In this document: positions 1 to 9,015 of the stretch, piece after piece
How the letters are laid out: each line of letters opens with the position of its first letter
How positions within the stretch are numbered: the stretch's first letter is position 1
Assembly: GCA_016783945.1 (NCBI GenBank)
Contig: JADHVP010000001.1
Location: 1 to 64,000, forward strand
Source: Ignavibacteria bacterium
GTDB lineage: Bacteria; Bacteroidota; Ignavibacteria; Tepidaquicellales; Tepidaquicellaceae
Direction of reading: 5' to 3'
DNA length: 64,000 nucleotides
Notes under the pieces: model-generated
Seen by the model: only the letters and a program-made list of their open reading frames with translations
Database searches by the model: none
Told to the model about the DNA's origin: nothing
Made by a program: the position numbers and the translations under genes

Positions 1-2
1 TT

Positions 3-488
3 GCTAACGTTTTAAAAGAACTTAAATCAGACAAACGGATTTATGCATTTGATTCATTTGAAGGTATGCCAGAGGCAACTGAACTGGATAATATAAAAGA
101 TGGCGATGTGTTTTATAAAAAAGGAGTCCTGTCAAGCACCAGTCTTGAATATGTTAAATCAAAAGCAAAACATTACAAAGTTGATAATTATATAACTTTT
201 GTGAAGGGCTACTTCGAAAATACACTGAGTGAAACAATCAAACCTGAACATAAATTCTGCGTTGTTATTATTGATCCGGACCAATACGCAGGAACAAAAT
301 ATTGTTTGGAATTTTTTTATGATAAAGTTATACTGGGAGGACATATCTTTATTGATGATTACGATATAGAGGATAAGCAAAGAATTGATACACCAGGAGT
401 GAAAGTTGCTACGGATGAGTTTTTAGAAAATAAAAAAGAAAAGCCTGTTCATCTGGCTGATTCAATGTATTATTTTAAGAAATTATAG
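3..488 (+). CDS. TylF/MycF-type macrocin O-methyltransferase-like protein, 5' partial
   Basis: The reading frame is open to the left edge, so the true start lies outside the window; an internal ATG at 66 is not the natural start. The visible part carries the TylF-family signature YAFDSFEGMPE directly before that ATG. Near the C-terminus are an acidic IIDPDQY segment and GGHIFIDDYD, the metal- and SAM-dependent catalytic region of this family. Members O-methylate sugar hydroxyls. The position at the head of a glycan locus suggests that a sugar in the repeat unit or on a nucleotide sugar is methylated. Family assignment is firm; the substrate is unknown. Confidence 0.85.
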   Translation, partial: ANVLKELKSDKRIYAFDSFEGMPEATELDNIKDGDVFYKKGVLSSTSLEYVKSKAKHYKVDNYITFVKGYFENTLSETIKPEHKFCVVIIDPDQYAGTKYCLEFFYDKVILGGHIFIDDYDIEDKQRIDTPGVKVATDEFLENKKEKPVHLADSMYYFKKL

Positions 489-509
489 AAAGGTTGTAAT
501 AAGTCTTAC

Positions 510-1460
510 ATGAAAAATAAAATTTTAATTACTGGTGGTGCTGGAAACATTGGTTCGTTCATTGTTGATCAATGTGTTGAACTCGGACATGATGTAGTAG
601 TAGTTGATAATTTTTATAACGGTAAGTTCAGAAATATTGAAAAGCATTTGTCCTCGAAAAGAATCGAATTAGAAACTATTGATATTGGCAATTGGGAAAT
701 GGTGAAATATGCTTTCGATAAGCACAAACCGGAATATGTTTCTCACCAGGCATCACTTATGATAATGGATTCAAATAAGTTTCCCAGAAAATCAATCGAA
801 ACAAATATACAGGGGACATTTAATATAATACAGGCATGTTCCGACTATGGTGTTAAAAAACTAACTTATGGTTCTTCAGCATCTGTGTATGGTAACCCAA
901 GGGTTGTCCCGGTTACGGAGGATCATCCTTTTGATAATCAAACGCTTTACGGGGCTACAAAAATTGCAAAAGAAGCACTAATGCATTCATGGGCTTTTTC
1001 GCATAACGTCCCGTTTGTTGGTTTCCGTTATTTTAATATTTACAGTGAAAGGCAGGGTTTGGGAGCATTTTATACACAGGTGTTTCAAAAATGGATTCAT
1101 GCTATTCATGAAGGCGGGGAAATAATTATGTACGGTGATGGGGAGCAAACAATGGATCTTGTACATTCGTACGATGCAGCAAAGGCTAACGTACTTGCTA
1201 TGTTCAATGATAATGTGAAGAATGAACATTTTAATGTTGGGACGGGTAAAGAAACAAGTTTGAAGGAGTTGCTTTCAATAATAGAAAATCTTATGGATAA
1301 AAAAGCCAATGTAAAGCATGTTGAAAGTGATCCTCATCTTGTTAGAAGGAGATGTGCAGCTATAGAAAAAATAACAAATCAATTAGGTTTTAAACCAACA
1401 GTAACAGTTGAGGATGGTACAAAAAGATATATCGATAATCTAATAAAAGGTAAAATCTAA
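510..1460 (+). CDS. NAD-dependent sugar epimerase/dehydratase (extended SDR)
   Basis: A 316-residue protein of the extended short-chain dehydrogenase family. The N-terminal ITGGAGNIGS is the Rossmann NAD-binding glycine motif, the SSASVYG segment supplies the catalytic serine, and LYGATK holds the catalytic Tyr-x-x-x-Lys pair. Length and motifs match UDP-glucose 4-epimerase-like enzymes that act on nucleotide sugars in the cytosol. Its stop codon overlaps the start of the GHMP kinase by one base, so the two are translationally coupled. With the kinase and the nucleotidyltransferase it looks like a small nucleotide-sugar activation operon. The exact sugar cannot be read from sequence. Confidence 0.88.
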   Translation: MKNKILITGGAGNIGSFIVDQCVELGHDVVVVDNFYNGKFRNIEKHLSSKRIELETIDIGNWEMVKYAFDKHKPEYVSHQASLMIMDSNKFPRKSIETNIQGTFNIIQACSDYGVKKLTYGSSASVYGNPRVVPVTEDHPFDNQTLYGATKIAKEALMHSWAFSHNVPFVGFRYFNIYSERQGLGAFYTQVFQKWIHAIHEGGEIIMYGDGEQTMDLVHSYDAAKANVLAMFNDNVKNEHFNVGTGKETSLKELLSIIENLMDKKANVKHVESDPHLVRRRCAAIEKITNQLGFKPTVTVEDGTKRYIDNLIKGKI

Positions 1461-2470
1461 TGCTTTTCAATAAAAAACATATTTATTTAAGATCACCTTT
1501 AAGGATTAGCTTTGTGGGCGGTGGAACTGACCTTGAATCATTTTACGAGAAGGGTGTTCCCGGACATGTAATATCATCTACAACGGACTTGTATGTCTAT
1601 GTATCACTAAAAGACATGTTCGATTCAAACGTGAGAGTACATCATTCGGAGATTGAAACAGAACCGATCACGAGTCGCATACGCCACATTTACTCAAAGA
1701 CTGCTCTCGAACATTATGGAATGTTCAAAGGCTCGGAGGTTGTGATCACATCGGATGTAATGACAACTGGTAGCGGACTCGGAGCTTCTTCTTCAATGAT
1801 GAGTGCATTATTAAGAGGTTGTTCGGAAATGAGAGGTAAGAAGATTAAAGATAATTATAAACTCGCAGAGCTAACTTATAAATTAGAGCACGAAGCAGGC
1901 AATGTAGGCGGTCGTCAGGATCAATATGCAGCAGCTTTTGGAGGATTGAATTCTATTACTTTTTCCAAAGAAAAAATAAAAGTTACTCCTGTAAAAATAT
2001 CTAACCCTAAACTTAAAGATTTTGAGGATAGACTGTTTCTCATATTTACAAACATAGCAAGAGCTTCAAAAGATATTCAGATACAGTTACAAGATAACAG
2101 CAGGGATGATAACAAAAACTATTACTTCGAGAACTTGTTAAATCTATCGTATGAATTTCTTAAAACACTTCAATCTAAAAATTCTAAAATAGACGATATT
2201 GGTAGAATACTACACGAAGCATGGCTTTTAAAAAAGAGAACTAATAAAAGCTCCACCAATCCTTACATCGATCAACTTTATGATAGTTTGCGAAAGAAAG
2301 GAGTTACGGGCGGTAAGATTCTTGGTGCCGGAGGTGGAGGTTTCTTTCTTGCTTTTGCGAAGGATCCAGATATTAAAAAGAAGATTAAGTATACTCTTTA
2401 TCCAAATTTTATAACTCTTGATGTTAAATTCAGTAAAAAAGGTACTGAGTTGCTATGGAAGAATTTTTAG
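1460..2470 (+). CDS. GHMP-family sugar kinase (HddA-like)
   Basis: A 336-residue GHMP kinase. It begins with RSPLRISFVGGGTDL, typical of the heptose-7-phosphate (HddA) and related sugar kinase branch. It has the ATP-binding loop GSGLGASSS near residues 107-115 and the C-terminal glycine-rich GAGGGGFF motif. It overlaps the following nucleotidyltransferase by 16 bases. Kinase plus nucleotidyltransferase is the usual pair that turns a free or 7-phosphorylated sugar into an NDP-sugar. A second, clearly related kinase lies at 44101. Whether this one phosphorylates a heptose or another sugar is not known. Confidence 0.85.
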   Translation: MLFNKKHIYLRSPLRISFVGGGTDLESFYEKGVPGHVISSTTDLYVYVSLKDMFDSNVRVHHSEIETEPITSRIRHIYSKTALEHYGMFKGSEVVITSDVMTTGSGLGASSSMMSALLRGCSEMRGKKIKDNYKLAELTYKLEHEAGNVGGRQDQYAAAFGGLNSITFSKEKIKVTPVKISNPKLKDFEDRLFLIFTNIARASKDIQIQLQDNSRDDNKNYYFENLLNLSYEFLKTLQSKNSKIDDIGRILHEAWLLKKRTNKSSTNPYIDQLYDSLRKKGVTGGKILGAGGGGFFLAFAKDPDIKKKIKYTLYPNFITLDVKFSKKGTELLWKNF

Positions 2471-3126
2471 GGATTTTGTTCTGCGGAGGCAGAGGAACGA
2501 GATTAGGTGAGCTTACAAATTATATCTCGAAATCATTTATACCAATTTATGATAAACCGGTTTTTAAATATGGGTTGGAGCTTTTAGAAAGATCGAAAGT
2601 TGTCGAAGAAATTGTTTTATTAACAAACACAGAAAATGATGAAAGGTTGAACACATTAGGTTATAAAACTATTATACAGGATGCCGATTTTGTTACGGAT
2701 ATGTTTTCAGGTTGGGAGTATATCAAAGAAAAAACAAAAACAAAAAAGAATGGTGTTCTTGTGCCGAGCGATAATATTTCAAATGTCAAAACGGATGGAC
2801 TTATAAATGATTTCGTAAAGCATAAAGCAGATATTGGTTTTTCACTTTTTATAATAAATGATAAGGTAAAACTTTCCCAGATGGGTTGTTACAATGTTGA
2901 TGAGGGTAAGTATTATTATAAAAGTAATTTTCTTAAAACTAACAAAGGTGTTATTGCACCATTCATAGTTAGGAATAATATCAGAGTTACAGACTTTAGT
3001 CATGCAGTAGTTGATACAAAGGTTATATACAGAGAACACAATGGCTATTGGTTTGATATAGGAGATAAGGACAGTATCTTAGAAGCTTCAAAGTGGAGAG
3101 AGCAACGTGTGAAAGGCAAAAGATAA
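2455..3126 (+). CDS. RmlA-like sugar-1-phosphate nucleotidyltransferase
   Basis: A 223-residue nucleotidyltransferase. GGRGTRL near the N-terminus binds the nucleotide, and SKSFIPIYDKPVFKYGLELL matches the SK.L.P.YDKP segment of glucose-1-phosphate thymidylyltransferases. VPSDN is the position of the metal-binding aspartate. It is shorter than full RmlA (about 290 residues) and lacks the extra C-terminal part. The overlap with the upstream kinase gene suggests that it activates that kinase's product. Whether the nucleotide is dTDP, UDP or GDP is open; HddC (GDP-heptose) is the main alternative. Confidence 0.8.
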   Translation: MEEFLGILFCGGRGTRLGELTNYISKSFIPIYDKPVFKYGLELLERSKVVEEIVLLTNTENDERLNTLGYKTIIQDADFVTDMFSGWEYIKEKTKTKKNGVLVPSDNISNVKTDGLINDFVKHKADIGFSLFIINDKVKLSQMGCYNVDEGKYYYKSNFLKTNKGVIAPFIVRNNIRVTDFSHAVVDTKVIYREHNGYWFDIGDKDSILEASKWREQRVKGKR

Positions 3127-3179
3127 AATCTAAAATGAATTTATTAAATGTTTGATCGCATAAAAAATTAAATTATTGT

Positions 3180-4490
3180 TTGAGATATATAATCAATTTT
3201 TTTTCAAAGTTAGGTATAGATTCAATATCGAAGTTATTGAGTCTAATAACTTTGCCAATTATTACAAGAAGTTTAGGACCTGATGGGTATGGACAGTTTG
3301 TTTATTTAACTATAGTTCTTTCTTATTTCGGTTTTTTTGTAGACTTCGGATATATTAATTATGGAACGAATGAGATATTTAACAGGAAAAGCTCAAGTGA
3401 AGTTGTCAATAATATTGTGGCTTTGCGATTGATAACTGCTTTGATCTCAATACTATTTATATTTGTCGCAGGATATTTTTTATTCCCTGATTCCTTTTAT
3501 GTTTTGCTATTGATTTATTCTGCAAGTTTTTTCTTTCAGGCATTTTCGATCAAGTATTATTATCTTGCACATCAAAGATTATATTATAACTCTTTATCCG
3601 AATTAGTTAGTCAGGTTATTTTTGTGATTTCTATTTTGATAATATTTATTTATTCGGCTACTATTCAGACGTTGGTTTTACTGACTTTGCTGCAGACACT
3701 GATAAGTTCTTTAATGCTGGTAATTCCATATTATAGAAAGTATAAGTTTAAATTTAATTTTAGTTTAAAAGAAAACCTTATAATTTTTAAGAACTCTTCG
3801 AAGCTTGGTTTCGCAGCGAAGTTTGAAGGATTAACAGTATCATTTATACCGTTTCTTTTAGGATTACTTGTATCTGAGGAAGCAGTCGGTATCTTTGGTG
3901 TTCCTTTAAAAATATTCTTAGCATTACTCGCAGTTGTTCAGGGTATAAGCATGACATTAATGCCGGATATTTTTAAAAATTTTAAAAGTGATATAAAATT
4001 GCAAAAGAGTAGAATTGGATTGTTCTTTTATTCTTTTCTTACGACGGGAATAGTTCTTGCGTTTATTATTTACTTTGGTTCAGATATAATAGTATCACTT
4101 TTTTTTGGTACTAAGTTCATCGAGTCTGTAAGTATATTAAAGATTTTTTCAATTACAATTATTTTATGGTCAGTACTGATGTTCTTGGGTCTTATAATCA
4201 TAGCGTTGAACAGATATACTTATTATTTGTATTTAACGGCAAGCTCAGCAATTCTTTCGGTGTCACTTTCAATCGTTTTAATAAACCTGTTCGGTTTAAC
4301 TGGTGCTGGATTCGTTCTTCCATTAACAGCTTTCGGATCAATTGTTTTAGCATTTTACTTTTTATCAGGTTCTTTTAAAAATATTGATTATTCATTTTCT
4401 AAAATGTTTTCTTTTAGTAATGCCTTTGCAGAATTAAAAAGTTTGGTATTCCAAAGATCGGTCAGCAAGCAAAAAAGTGATAGAAATTAA
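3180..4490 (+). CDS. Wzx-type polysaccharide flippase 1
   Basis: A 436-residue integral membrane protein with about twelve hydrophobic segments and the N-terminal pattern SKLLSLITLPIITRSLGPDG, typical of the polysaccharide transporter/MATE-like flippase family. Such proteins move undecaprenyl-linked repeat units across the inner membrane. The start is TTG at 3180; the only in-frame upstream ATG (3135) is followed by a stop. A second flippase gene lies at 14619, so the locus probably makes or inherited two export systems. Confidence 0.85.
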   Translation: MRYIINFFSKLGIDSISKLLSLITLPIITRSLGPDGYGQFVYLTIVLSYFGFFVDFGYINYGTNEIFNRKSSSEVVNNIVALRLITALISILFIFVAGYFLFPDSFYVLLLIYSASFFFQAFSIKYYYLAHQRLYYNSLSELVSQVIFVISILIIFIYSATIQTLVLLTLLQTLISSLMLVIPYYRKYKFKFNFSLKENLIIFKNSSKLGFAAKFEGLTVSFIPFLLGLLVSEEAVGIFGVPLKIFLALLAVVQGISMTLMPDIFKNFKSDIKLQKSRIGLFFYSFLTTGIVLAFIIYFGSDIIVSLFFGTKFIESVSILKIFSITIILWSVLMFLGLIIIALNRYTYYLYLTASSAILSVSLSIVLINLFGLTGAGFVLPLTAFGSIVLAFYFLSGSFKNIDYSFSKMFSFSNAFAELKSLVFQRSVSKQKSDRN

Positions 4491-4495
4491 AATAA

Positions 4496-5371
4496 TTGCA
4501 TAAAGCATTGAATAATAGTAAATCGATAATGATATTAGGTGCGAGCGGGATAACAGGAGCTGCGATAGCTAAAAGAACGAAATCAGATTACAACGTATCG
4601 GGAACATACTTTCAGAATGACTATGCTGTAGGAATTAAATTGTTTAAAAATAATTTAAAGAATAAAGAAGAATTAAAAAATCTTTTTGATTTTGTAAAAC
4701 CAAATGTAGTTATTAATTGCGCAGGTGCAACTTCAATACCCGAATGTGAAAAAAATCCTGAAGAAGCATACTTGTTGAATGTTAAAGCTGTTGAAGATAT
4801 TTGTATGCTAGTAGATAAGTTTAAAGCTAAAGGAATTTTTTTATCAACTGATTCGATTTTTTCCGGAGTAAATAAAAACAGAGATTATGTTGAAGAGGAT
4901 GTTGCAAAACCCAGAACGGTTTATGGAAAAACGAAGTTGGAGGGTGAAGCTCTCGTAAAAAAGTATCATAACAATCACCTGATTCTTAGAATATCGCTTG
5001 TGTATGGAAACAGCCCTTCAGGGATTAGAGGTGCGGATGAAAAAGTGATAAACAGTATTAAAAGAAATGAAAATTATAAAGCTTTCACAGATGAGTTCAG
5101 ATGCCCGACATCAGTTGATGATATTGCTGAAGTAGTTGTTAGATTACTCGAAGGAAATCATCAAGGTATATATAATGTATGCGGTCCAGTGAAGGTAAGC
5201 AGGTATGAGTTTGCTTGCGGTGTTGCTGTAAGGAATGGATATTCTGAAAATAATGTAACGCCTGTTCTACTTGTGGAGAGTTCCGATAGAGATATTAGAT
5301 CACCTGATTTGGGAATGAGTTGTGAAAAGCTTATTAAAGTAATAAACTACAAGTTGAACTATCATTATTAA
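4496..5371 (+). CDS. RmlD-like SDR (dTDP-4-dehydrorhamnose reductase family)
   Basis: A 291-residue protein with the MILGASGITGAAIA nucleotide-binding loop, a VVINCAGATSIPECE segment and the catalytic VYGKTK. FLSTDSIFSG matches the STDYVFDG region of RmlD proteins. These reduce or otherwise modify 4-keto-6-deoxy nucleotide sugars. The called start is TTG at 4496; an ATG at 4529 would begin inside the first beta strand and is less likely. RmlB and RmlC partners are not in the window, so a true rhamnose pathway is not shown and another keto-sugar may be the substrate. Confidence 0.75.
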   Translation: MHKALNNSKSIMILGASGITGAAIAKRTKSDYNVSGTYFQNDYAVGIKLFKNNLKNKEELKNLFDFVKPNVVINCAGATSIPECEKNPEEAYLLNVKAVEDICMLVDKFKAKGIFLSTDSIFSGVNKNRDYVEEDVAKPRTVYGKTKLEGEALVKKYHNNHLILRISLVYGNSPSGIRGADEKVINSIKRNENYKAFTDEFRCPTSVDDIAEVVVRLLEGNHQGIYNVCGPVKVSRYEFACGVAVRNGYSENNVTPVLLVESSDRDIRSPDLGMSCEKLIKVINYKLNYHY

Positions 5372-5407
5372 GGAAACTGATTTTTTATATCTGATTTTTA
5401 AAACTTG

Positions 5408-6022
5408 ATGAAAAAGATTATTAGAAAAATTAAGTTTATAATTAAAAATACTAGTTTTCAATTTGATAAGCTGTATATATATAGAATTAATTTAATTGGA
5501 ATTAAAAGAACAAGTAATAATTTTAAAATAGTGCAAACAAATTCGATTGATGATCTTAAGGAAATTATTCAAGAACGAGAAGATTCTTTTCAAAAGAGGT
5601 ATATGAATTGGTTTTCAAAAGGATTGATATGTTTTATTATAAAAGAAGAAAAATCTACTATTGGTATTTTATGGTTAGCAAATAAAAAAGAGGTTCCATT
5701 AGAATTTGGTTTTAAACAAAGATTAAAAAACGATAGCGAAGCTGGTTTAATTGATGCGTATGTGTTAAAAGAAAAAAGAGGAAAAGGGGTATACAAAACC
5801 ATCTGGAATAAAGCAGTGGAAGAAGCCAAAAAATTAGGGATTAAAACACTATATGGCTATGTTCTGCATAATAACATGCAATCAATTAAAGCACATTACA
5901 AATTGGGTATGAAGGATGTTTATCAAATATTATATTACATTAGAATACTTTGGTTCAATTTCTATTTTAAAAAAACATTTAAAAATTATAAAGACATTTC
6001 CTCTCTAAAAAAATTGAATTGA
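5408..6022 (+). CDS. GNAT-family N-acetyltransferase
   Basis: About 204 residues, starting at an ATG at 5408 (a TTG lies directly before it). The acetyl-CoA-binding motif A is seen as EKRGKGVYKTIWNKAVEEAKKLG. It is followed by a beta strand and the NNMQSIKAHYKLGMK segment typical of GNAT motif B. It may acetylate an amino sugar during glycan synthesis, like FemX- or WecD-type enzymes, but the substrate is inferred only from position. The region is very AT-rich. Confidence 0.7.
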   Translation: MKKIIRKIKFIIKNTSFQFDKLYIYRINLIGIKRTSNNFKIVQTNSIDDLKEIIQEREDSFQKRYMNWFSKGLICFIIKEEKSTIGILWLANKKEVPLEFGFKQRLKNDSEAGLIDAYVLKEKRGKGVYKTIWNKAVEEAKKLGIKTLYGYVLHNNMQSIKAHYKLGMKDVYQILYYIRILWFNFYFKKTFKNYKDISSLKKLN

Positions 6023-6115
6023 AATAATTTTTGGATAGAGCATTAAATCAAAATAAGGATCTTGCTATAATCAGTGTTTTCTCAGAGGATTTTAAAAGAA
6101 TGTTTGAGTAGTTAT

Positions 6116-6808
6116 ATGAACGTTGTTATAATGCAGCCGTTTTATCTTTTTTTAAGAAAACATTTTCACCAGGTGAAGAGGGCTGATTTGTATATATTTA
6201 TGGATGATACTCAGTTCGTAAAGAATTCCCATCATAACAGGAACAGGATTAAATCGCAAAATGGTTTGCTGTGGTTGACTGTTCCGGTATATCACAAGGG
6301 TAAGTTTGGACAAAGGATAATGGATGTTGAAATAGACAATAACAAAAATTGGAGACAAAAACATTGGCAGAGTATAAAGATGTGCTATTCAAAAGCTCCT
6401 TACTTCAAATGCTATGAAGATTTTTTCGAAAATGTATATCAAAAAGATTGGGATAACTTAGCAAATTTGAATATTTATTTAATTGAAAACATTTCTAAGT
6501 TACTTGGAATAGATGACACTGAGTTTAAAAAATTATCTGAGCTTAATATTGATAATGATAACCCAACACAACGATTAATTGACATCTGTGAAAGTGTTGG
6601 AGCGGATAGGTATATTATAGGTACACGAGCAAAAGATTACATGGAAGAATGGAGATGGAAGAAAACTAATGTCGAGCTGGAATATTTCGAACCGGAATAT
6701 TTTCCTTATCCTCAGCTTTGGGGCGAGTTTCAAGAACATTGTGCAATAATTGATTTGTTGTTTAACTGTGGAGAAAAATCCGGGGAATATATATGGAGAA
6801 AGAGTTAA
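6116..6808 (+). CDS. WbqC-like family protein
   Basis: The ATG at 6116 gives a protein that begins VVIMQPFYLFLRKHFHQVKR, the usual N-terminus of the WbqC family; an upstream GTG at 6074 is possible. Other family marks are FMDDTQFVKNSHHNRNRIK and WLTVPV. WbqC-like genes are common in O-antigen and other glycan loci. The biochemical role is not established for most members; some have been linked to amino-sugar acylation or transfer. Cytoplasmic, with no signal peptide or membrane helix. Confidence 0.8.
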   Translation: MNVVIMQPFYLFLRKHFHQVKRADLYIFMDDTQFVKNSHHNRNRIKSQNGLLWLTVPVYHKGKFGQRIMDVEIDNNKNWRQKHWQSIKMCYSKAPYFKCYEDFFENVYQKDWDNLANLNIYLIENISKLLGIDDTEFKKLSELNIDNDNPTQRLIDICESVGADRYIIGTRAKDYMEEWRWKKTNVELEYFEPEYFPYPQLWGEFQEHCAIIDLLFNCGEKSGEYIWRKS

Positions 6809-6924
6809 GCTTAAAAGTTTTCTTAAAGGAAATCAGAAGAAAAAATTGAAATGAATGCTATGAGTTATCTTTTTATTAAAACGAAAATATGTATTTTTAA
6901 GATAGCGAATACTTTTGGTGTTGA

Positions 6925-7920
6925 ATGAATAAAGACATAAAAAAAAATATTCCCGACATAAAGGAAAGGATTTCTATTCTTATTCCTACATATAATGTCA
7001 TCAAGTATCTTGGAGAATGTCTTGATAGCATTGTTTCGCAATCATATAAGAATTTCGAGATAATAATTTGTGACGATCATTCAAAAGAAGATGAGTTTGA
7101 CAGGATAAAATCGATTGTTAGTAAGTACAACGAAAAATGTGAGTCCATATCCCTGCATAGAAATGAGACTAATCTGGGCTATCAAAGAAATTGGAATAAG
7201 TGTATTGAGTTAGCAAATACAGAAATGATTCATATATTACATGCTGATGATGTTTTTCATGATAGTGAAGTGATCTCAAAGCTCGTAAGATTTTTAAATG
7301 ATAATAAAGATTTTGCTTTAGTGGGAGGTCTTGTTGATATTATCGATGCTAAAGGTAAGCTGATTAGTGAGTCCAAAGGCAATAGTGATAAGGTCTGGCA
7401 AAAAGGACAGGTATACGAATTTGTAACACAAAAGAATTCGCACATTTATTGTTCTACAGTAATGATGAGGAAGTCTTTCGTAAAGCAGGTAGGATGGTTC
7501 GATCCGGAAATTGAGGGTGCTGATGAAGAGTTATGGCCTAGGGTTTTAACAAAGTTTTCAATTGCTGAATTAGGAGAACCTCTGGTTTTTCACAGGATTC
7601 ATCCTGAACAAGCCGAATCAAAATTCTGGTTTAATAAAAGACTTGCTAAAGATGTCTGGAATATGTTCGAGGTTGTTATTAATTATGAAAAAAGAAAACA
7701 CTTAAAGAAGAGAATGAAAAAGCATTTCAAGAAGAAATTTTCGAGGAGTGCTTTACATGTTGCAGATAGGGTTCTTAATGAGTTTCAGTCGAAAAAAATG
7801 TCATTGTGGCATTTATGGGTTTCGCTGCGATTTGATCCATTAATAGTTTTGAAACGTAAAGCGTACTGGGTAGTTTTGGTACGTAATTTAAGATCGAAAA
7901 AATCCTTAGCAAAAAAATAA
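6925..7920 (+). CDS. Family 2 glycosyltransferase
   Basis: A 331-residue GT-A fold enzyme. ISILIPTYNVIKYLGECLDS opens the domain, ICDDHS holds the first acidic pair, and ILHADDVFHD supplies the DXD-like metal-binding motif. EIEGADEELWPR is in the position of the catalytic ED motif. The C-terminal third is very basic (runs of lysine and arginine), suggesting contact with the membrane surface. It probably adds one sugar to the lipid-linked repeat unit; donor and acceptor are unknown. Confidence 0.87.
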   Translation: MNKDIKKNIPDIKERISILIPTYNVIKYLGECLDSIVSQSYKNFEIIICDDHSKEDEFDRIKSIVSKYNEKCESISLHRNETNLGYQRNWNKCIELANTEMIHILHADDVFHDSEVISKLVRFLNDNKDFALVGGLVDIIDAKGKLISESKGNSDKVWQKGQVYEFVTQKNSHIYCSTVMMRKSFVKQVGWFDPEIEGADEELWPRVLTKFSIAELGEPLVFHRIHPEQAESKFWFNKRLAKDVWNMFEVVINYEKRKHLKKRMKKHFKKKFSRSALHVADRVLNEFQSKKMSLWHLWVSLRFDPLIVLKRKAYWVVLVRNLRSKKSLAKK

Positions 7921-7933
7921 AAGACAATCAATT

Positions 7934-8596
7934 TTGAGTAAATATAAGAATTTTTTAAAAGCGATTTTTTTTGAAAAGTTATTTAGTGATTTACTGTTTT
8001 TAAATTTATTAAAGAAAAATTTCGATGACGTTAAGACAGTCTTAGAATTAGGTGCTGGAGAGGATAGCTATATAAATTTTGTTGATCGTAAGTTTAAAAT
8101 TACAGCTTTAGATCTTCACAAGGCTTCCATAGAGATGTCTAAAGAACATAATAATTTTGATGAGTATATTCCTCGGAGATGCGAGAGAAATAACAACTAT
8201 TTTCGATCGTGATTTATTCGATGTCGTAACGTCCTTTGACCTTATTGAACATTTTGAAAAAAACGAAGGCTTAAGGTTGTTAGAGGATATGACTATAATT
8301 GCGAAAAAAAAGTTGTTGTATATACACCGAACGGTTACGTCCCGCAGAAAGCGACTGTAGACAATCCATTTCAGGAACATAAATCAGGTTGGACGTTACA
8401 AGAGATGGAAAAGTTAGGATTTAAAGTTTTCGGTGTTAACGGTTTCAAAAAACTACGCGGTATTTATGCTGTTCCTAAGATAAAACCTCGTGAGTTAGGA
8501 AATTTTGTGTGCAGTATAAGTCAGGTTTTATTAAAACTGATGGGATTAAACAAATTCTCTTATGGAATATTATGTGTTAAAGAAGTTAGTCAGTGA
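7934..8596 (+). pseudogene. SAM-dependent methyltransferase, broken by two frameshifts
   Basis: Three overlapping reading frames join into one class I methyltransferase of about 220 residues. The first frame (TTG at 7934) has VLELGAGEDSY, the SAM-binding motif I. The second (about 8175-8304) has GDAREI and DVVTSFDLIEHFE. The third carries VYTPNGYV and the C-terminal half, ending at 8596. One extra base near 8170-8174 shifts the frame. One missing base in the eight-A run at 8304-8311 restores it. Either the gene is decaying or the consensus has indel errors. If both were corrected the protein would be intact. Confidence 0.8.
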
Positions 8597-8790
8597 GTGG
8601 TATAATCTTTTCACCTAAAGGAAATTATATTCCAAGACAGTTGTTTTCTTTATTAAATATTGAAGTCCACCACGAAAACCTTTCACTTGGACCATTTCCC
8701 CCAAAGTCAATTATCTTTTTTGAATCATATTATACATTGATATTACTATACAAATTATATACTTTTTTCGCTTAATTTGAACAAATTGAT

Positions 8791-9012
8791 ATGTACAAAA
8801 CGTTTCCGGAAAATATTAAATTACCTGATTTAGAGGAAGAAATATTAGCTTATTGGAAAGATAATAACGTTTCTAAAAAAAGTATTTCTTCCCAAACCTA
8901 TAGCAAGACATTTACATTTTATGGAGTTCCCCCCACAACCAATGGACTGTCGGGAATTCATCATGTCATTTCAAGAGCGGTAAGAAAATTTAAAGTAAAT
9001 AAGGAAATATAA
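8791..9012 (+). pseudogene. ileS: N-terminal fragment of isoleucyl-tRNA synthetase
   Basis: This 73-codon frame matches the start of Bacteroidota-type IleRS: PENIKLPDLEEEILAYWK, then KKSISS, then FTFYGVPPTTNGLSGIHHV, which corresponds to the FTFYEGPP(T/S)ANG.PGIHHV HIGH-motif region. It breaks off at the helix after that motif and a stop follows. Key positions are altered (EGPP has become GVPP, and PGIHHV is SGIHHV). A full enzyme exceeds 1000 residues, so this cannot be a synthetase. It looks like a decayed partial copy of the housekeeping gene. The start ATG and frame are intact, so a short peptide could still be made. Confidence 0.75.
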
Positions 9013-9015
9013 CCC

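Noticed and set aside
4496-5371. Complete dTDP-rhamnose pathway
   Set aside because: Only RmlA-like and RmlD-like proteins are present, and they are not adjacent. RmlB and RmlC are absent from the window.
8304-8311. Phase-variable homopolymer controlling the methyltransferase
   Set aside because: Correcting the A run alone does not restore the gene, because a second indel lies upstream at about 8170; decay or sequence error is simpler.
8593-8775. 60-codon frame starting with GTG between the broken methyltransferase and the IleRS fragment
   Set aside because: No recognised family, it starts inside the previous stop and has low complexity at its end. Probably chance in AT-rich DNA, or a further remnant that cannot be identified.
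8791-9012. T-box leader or functional synthetase
   Set aside because: The similarity is at protein level to the IleRS N-terminus, and the catalytic domain is absent.
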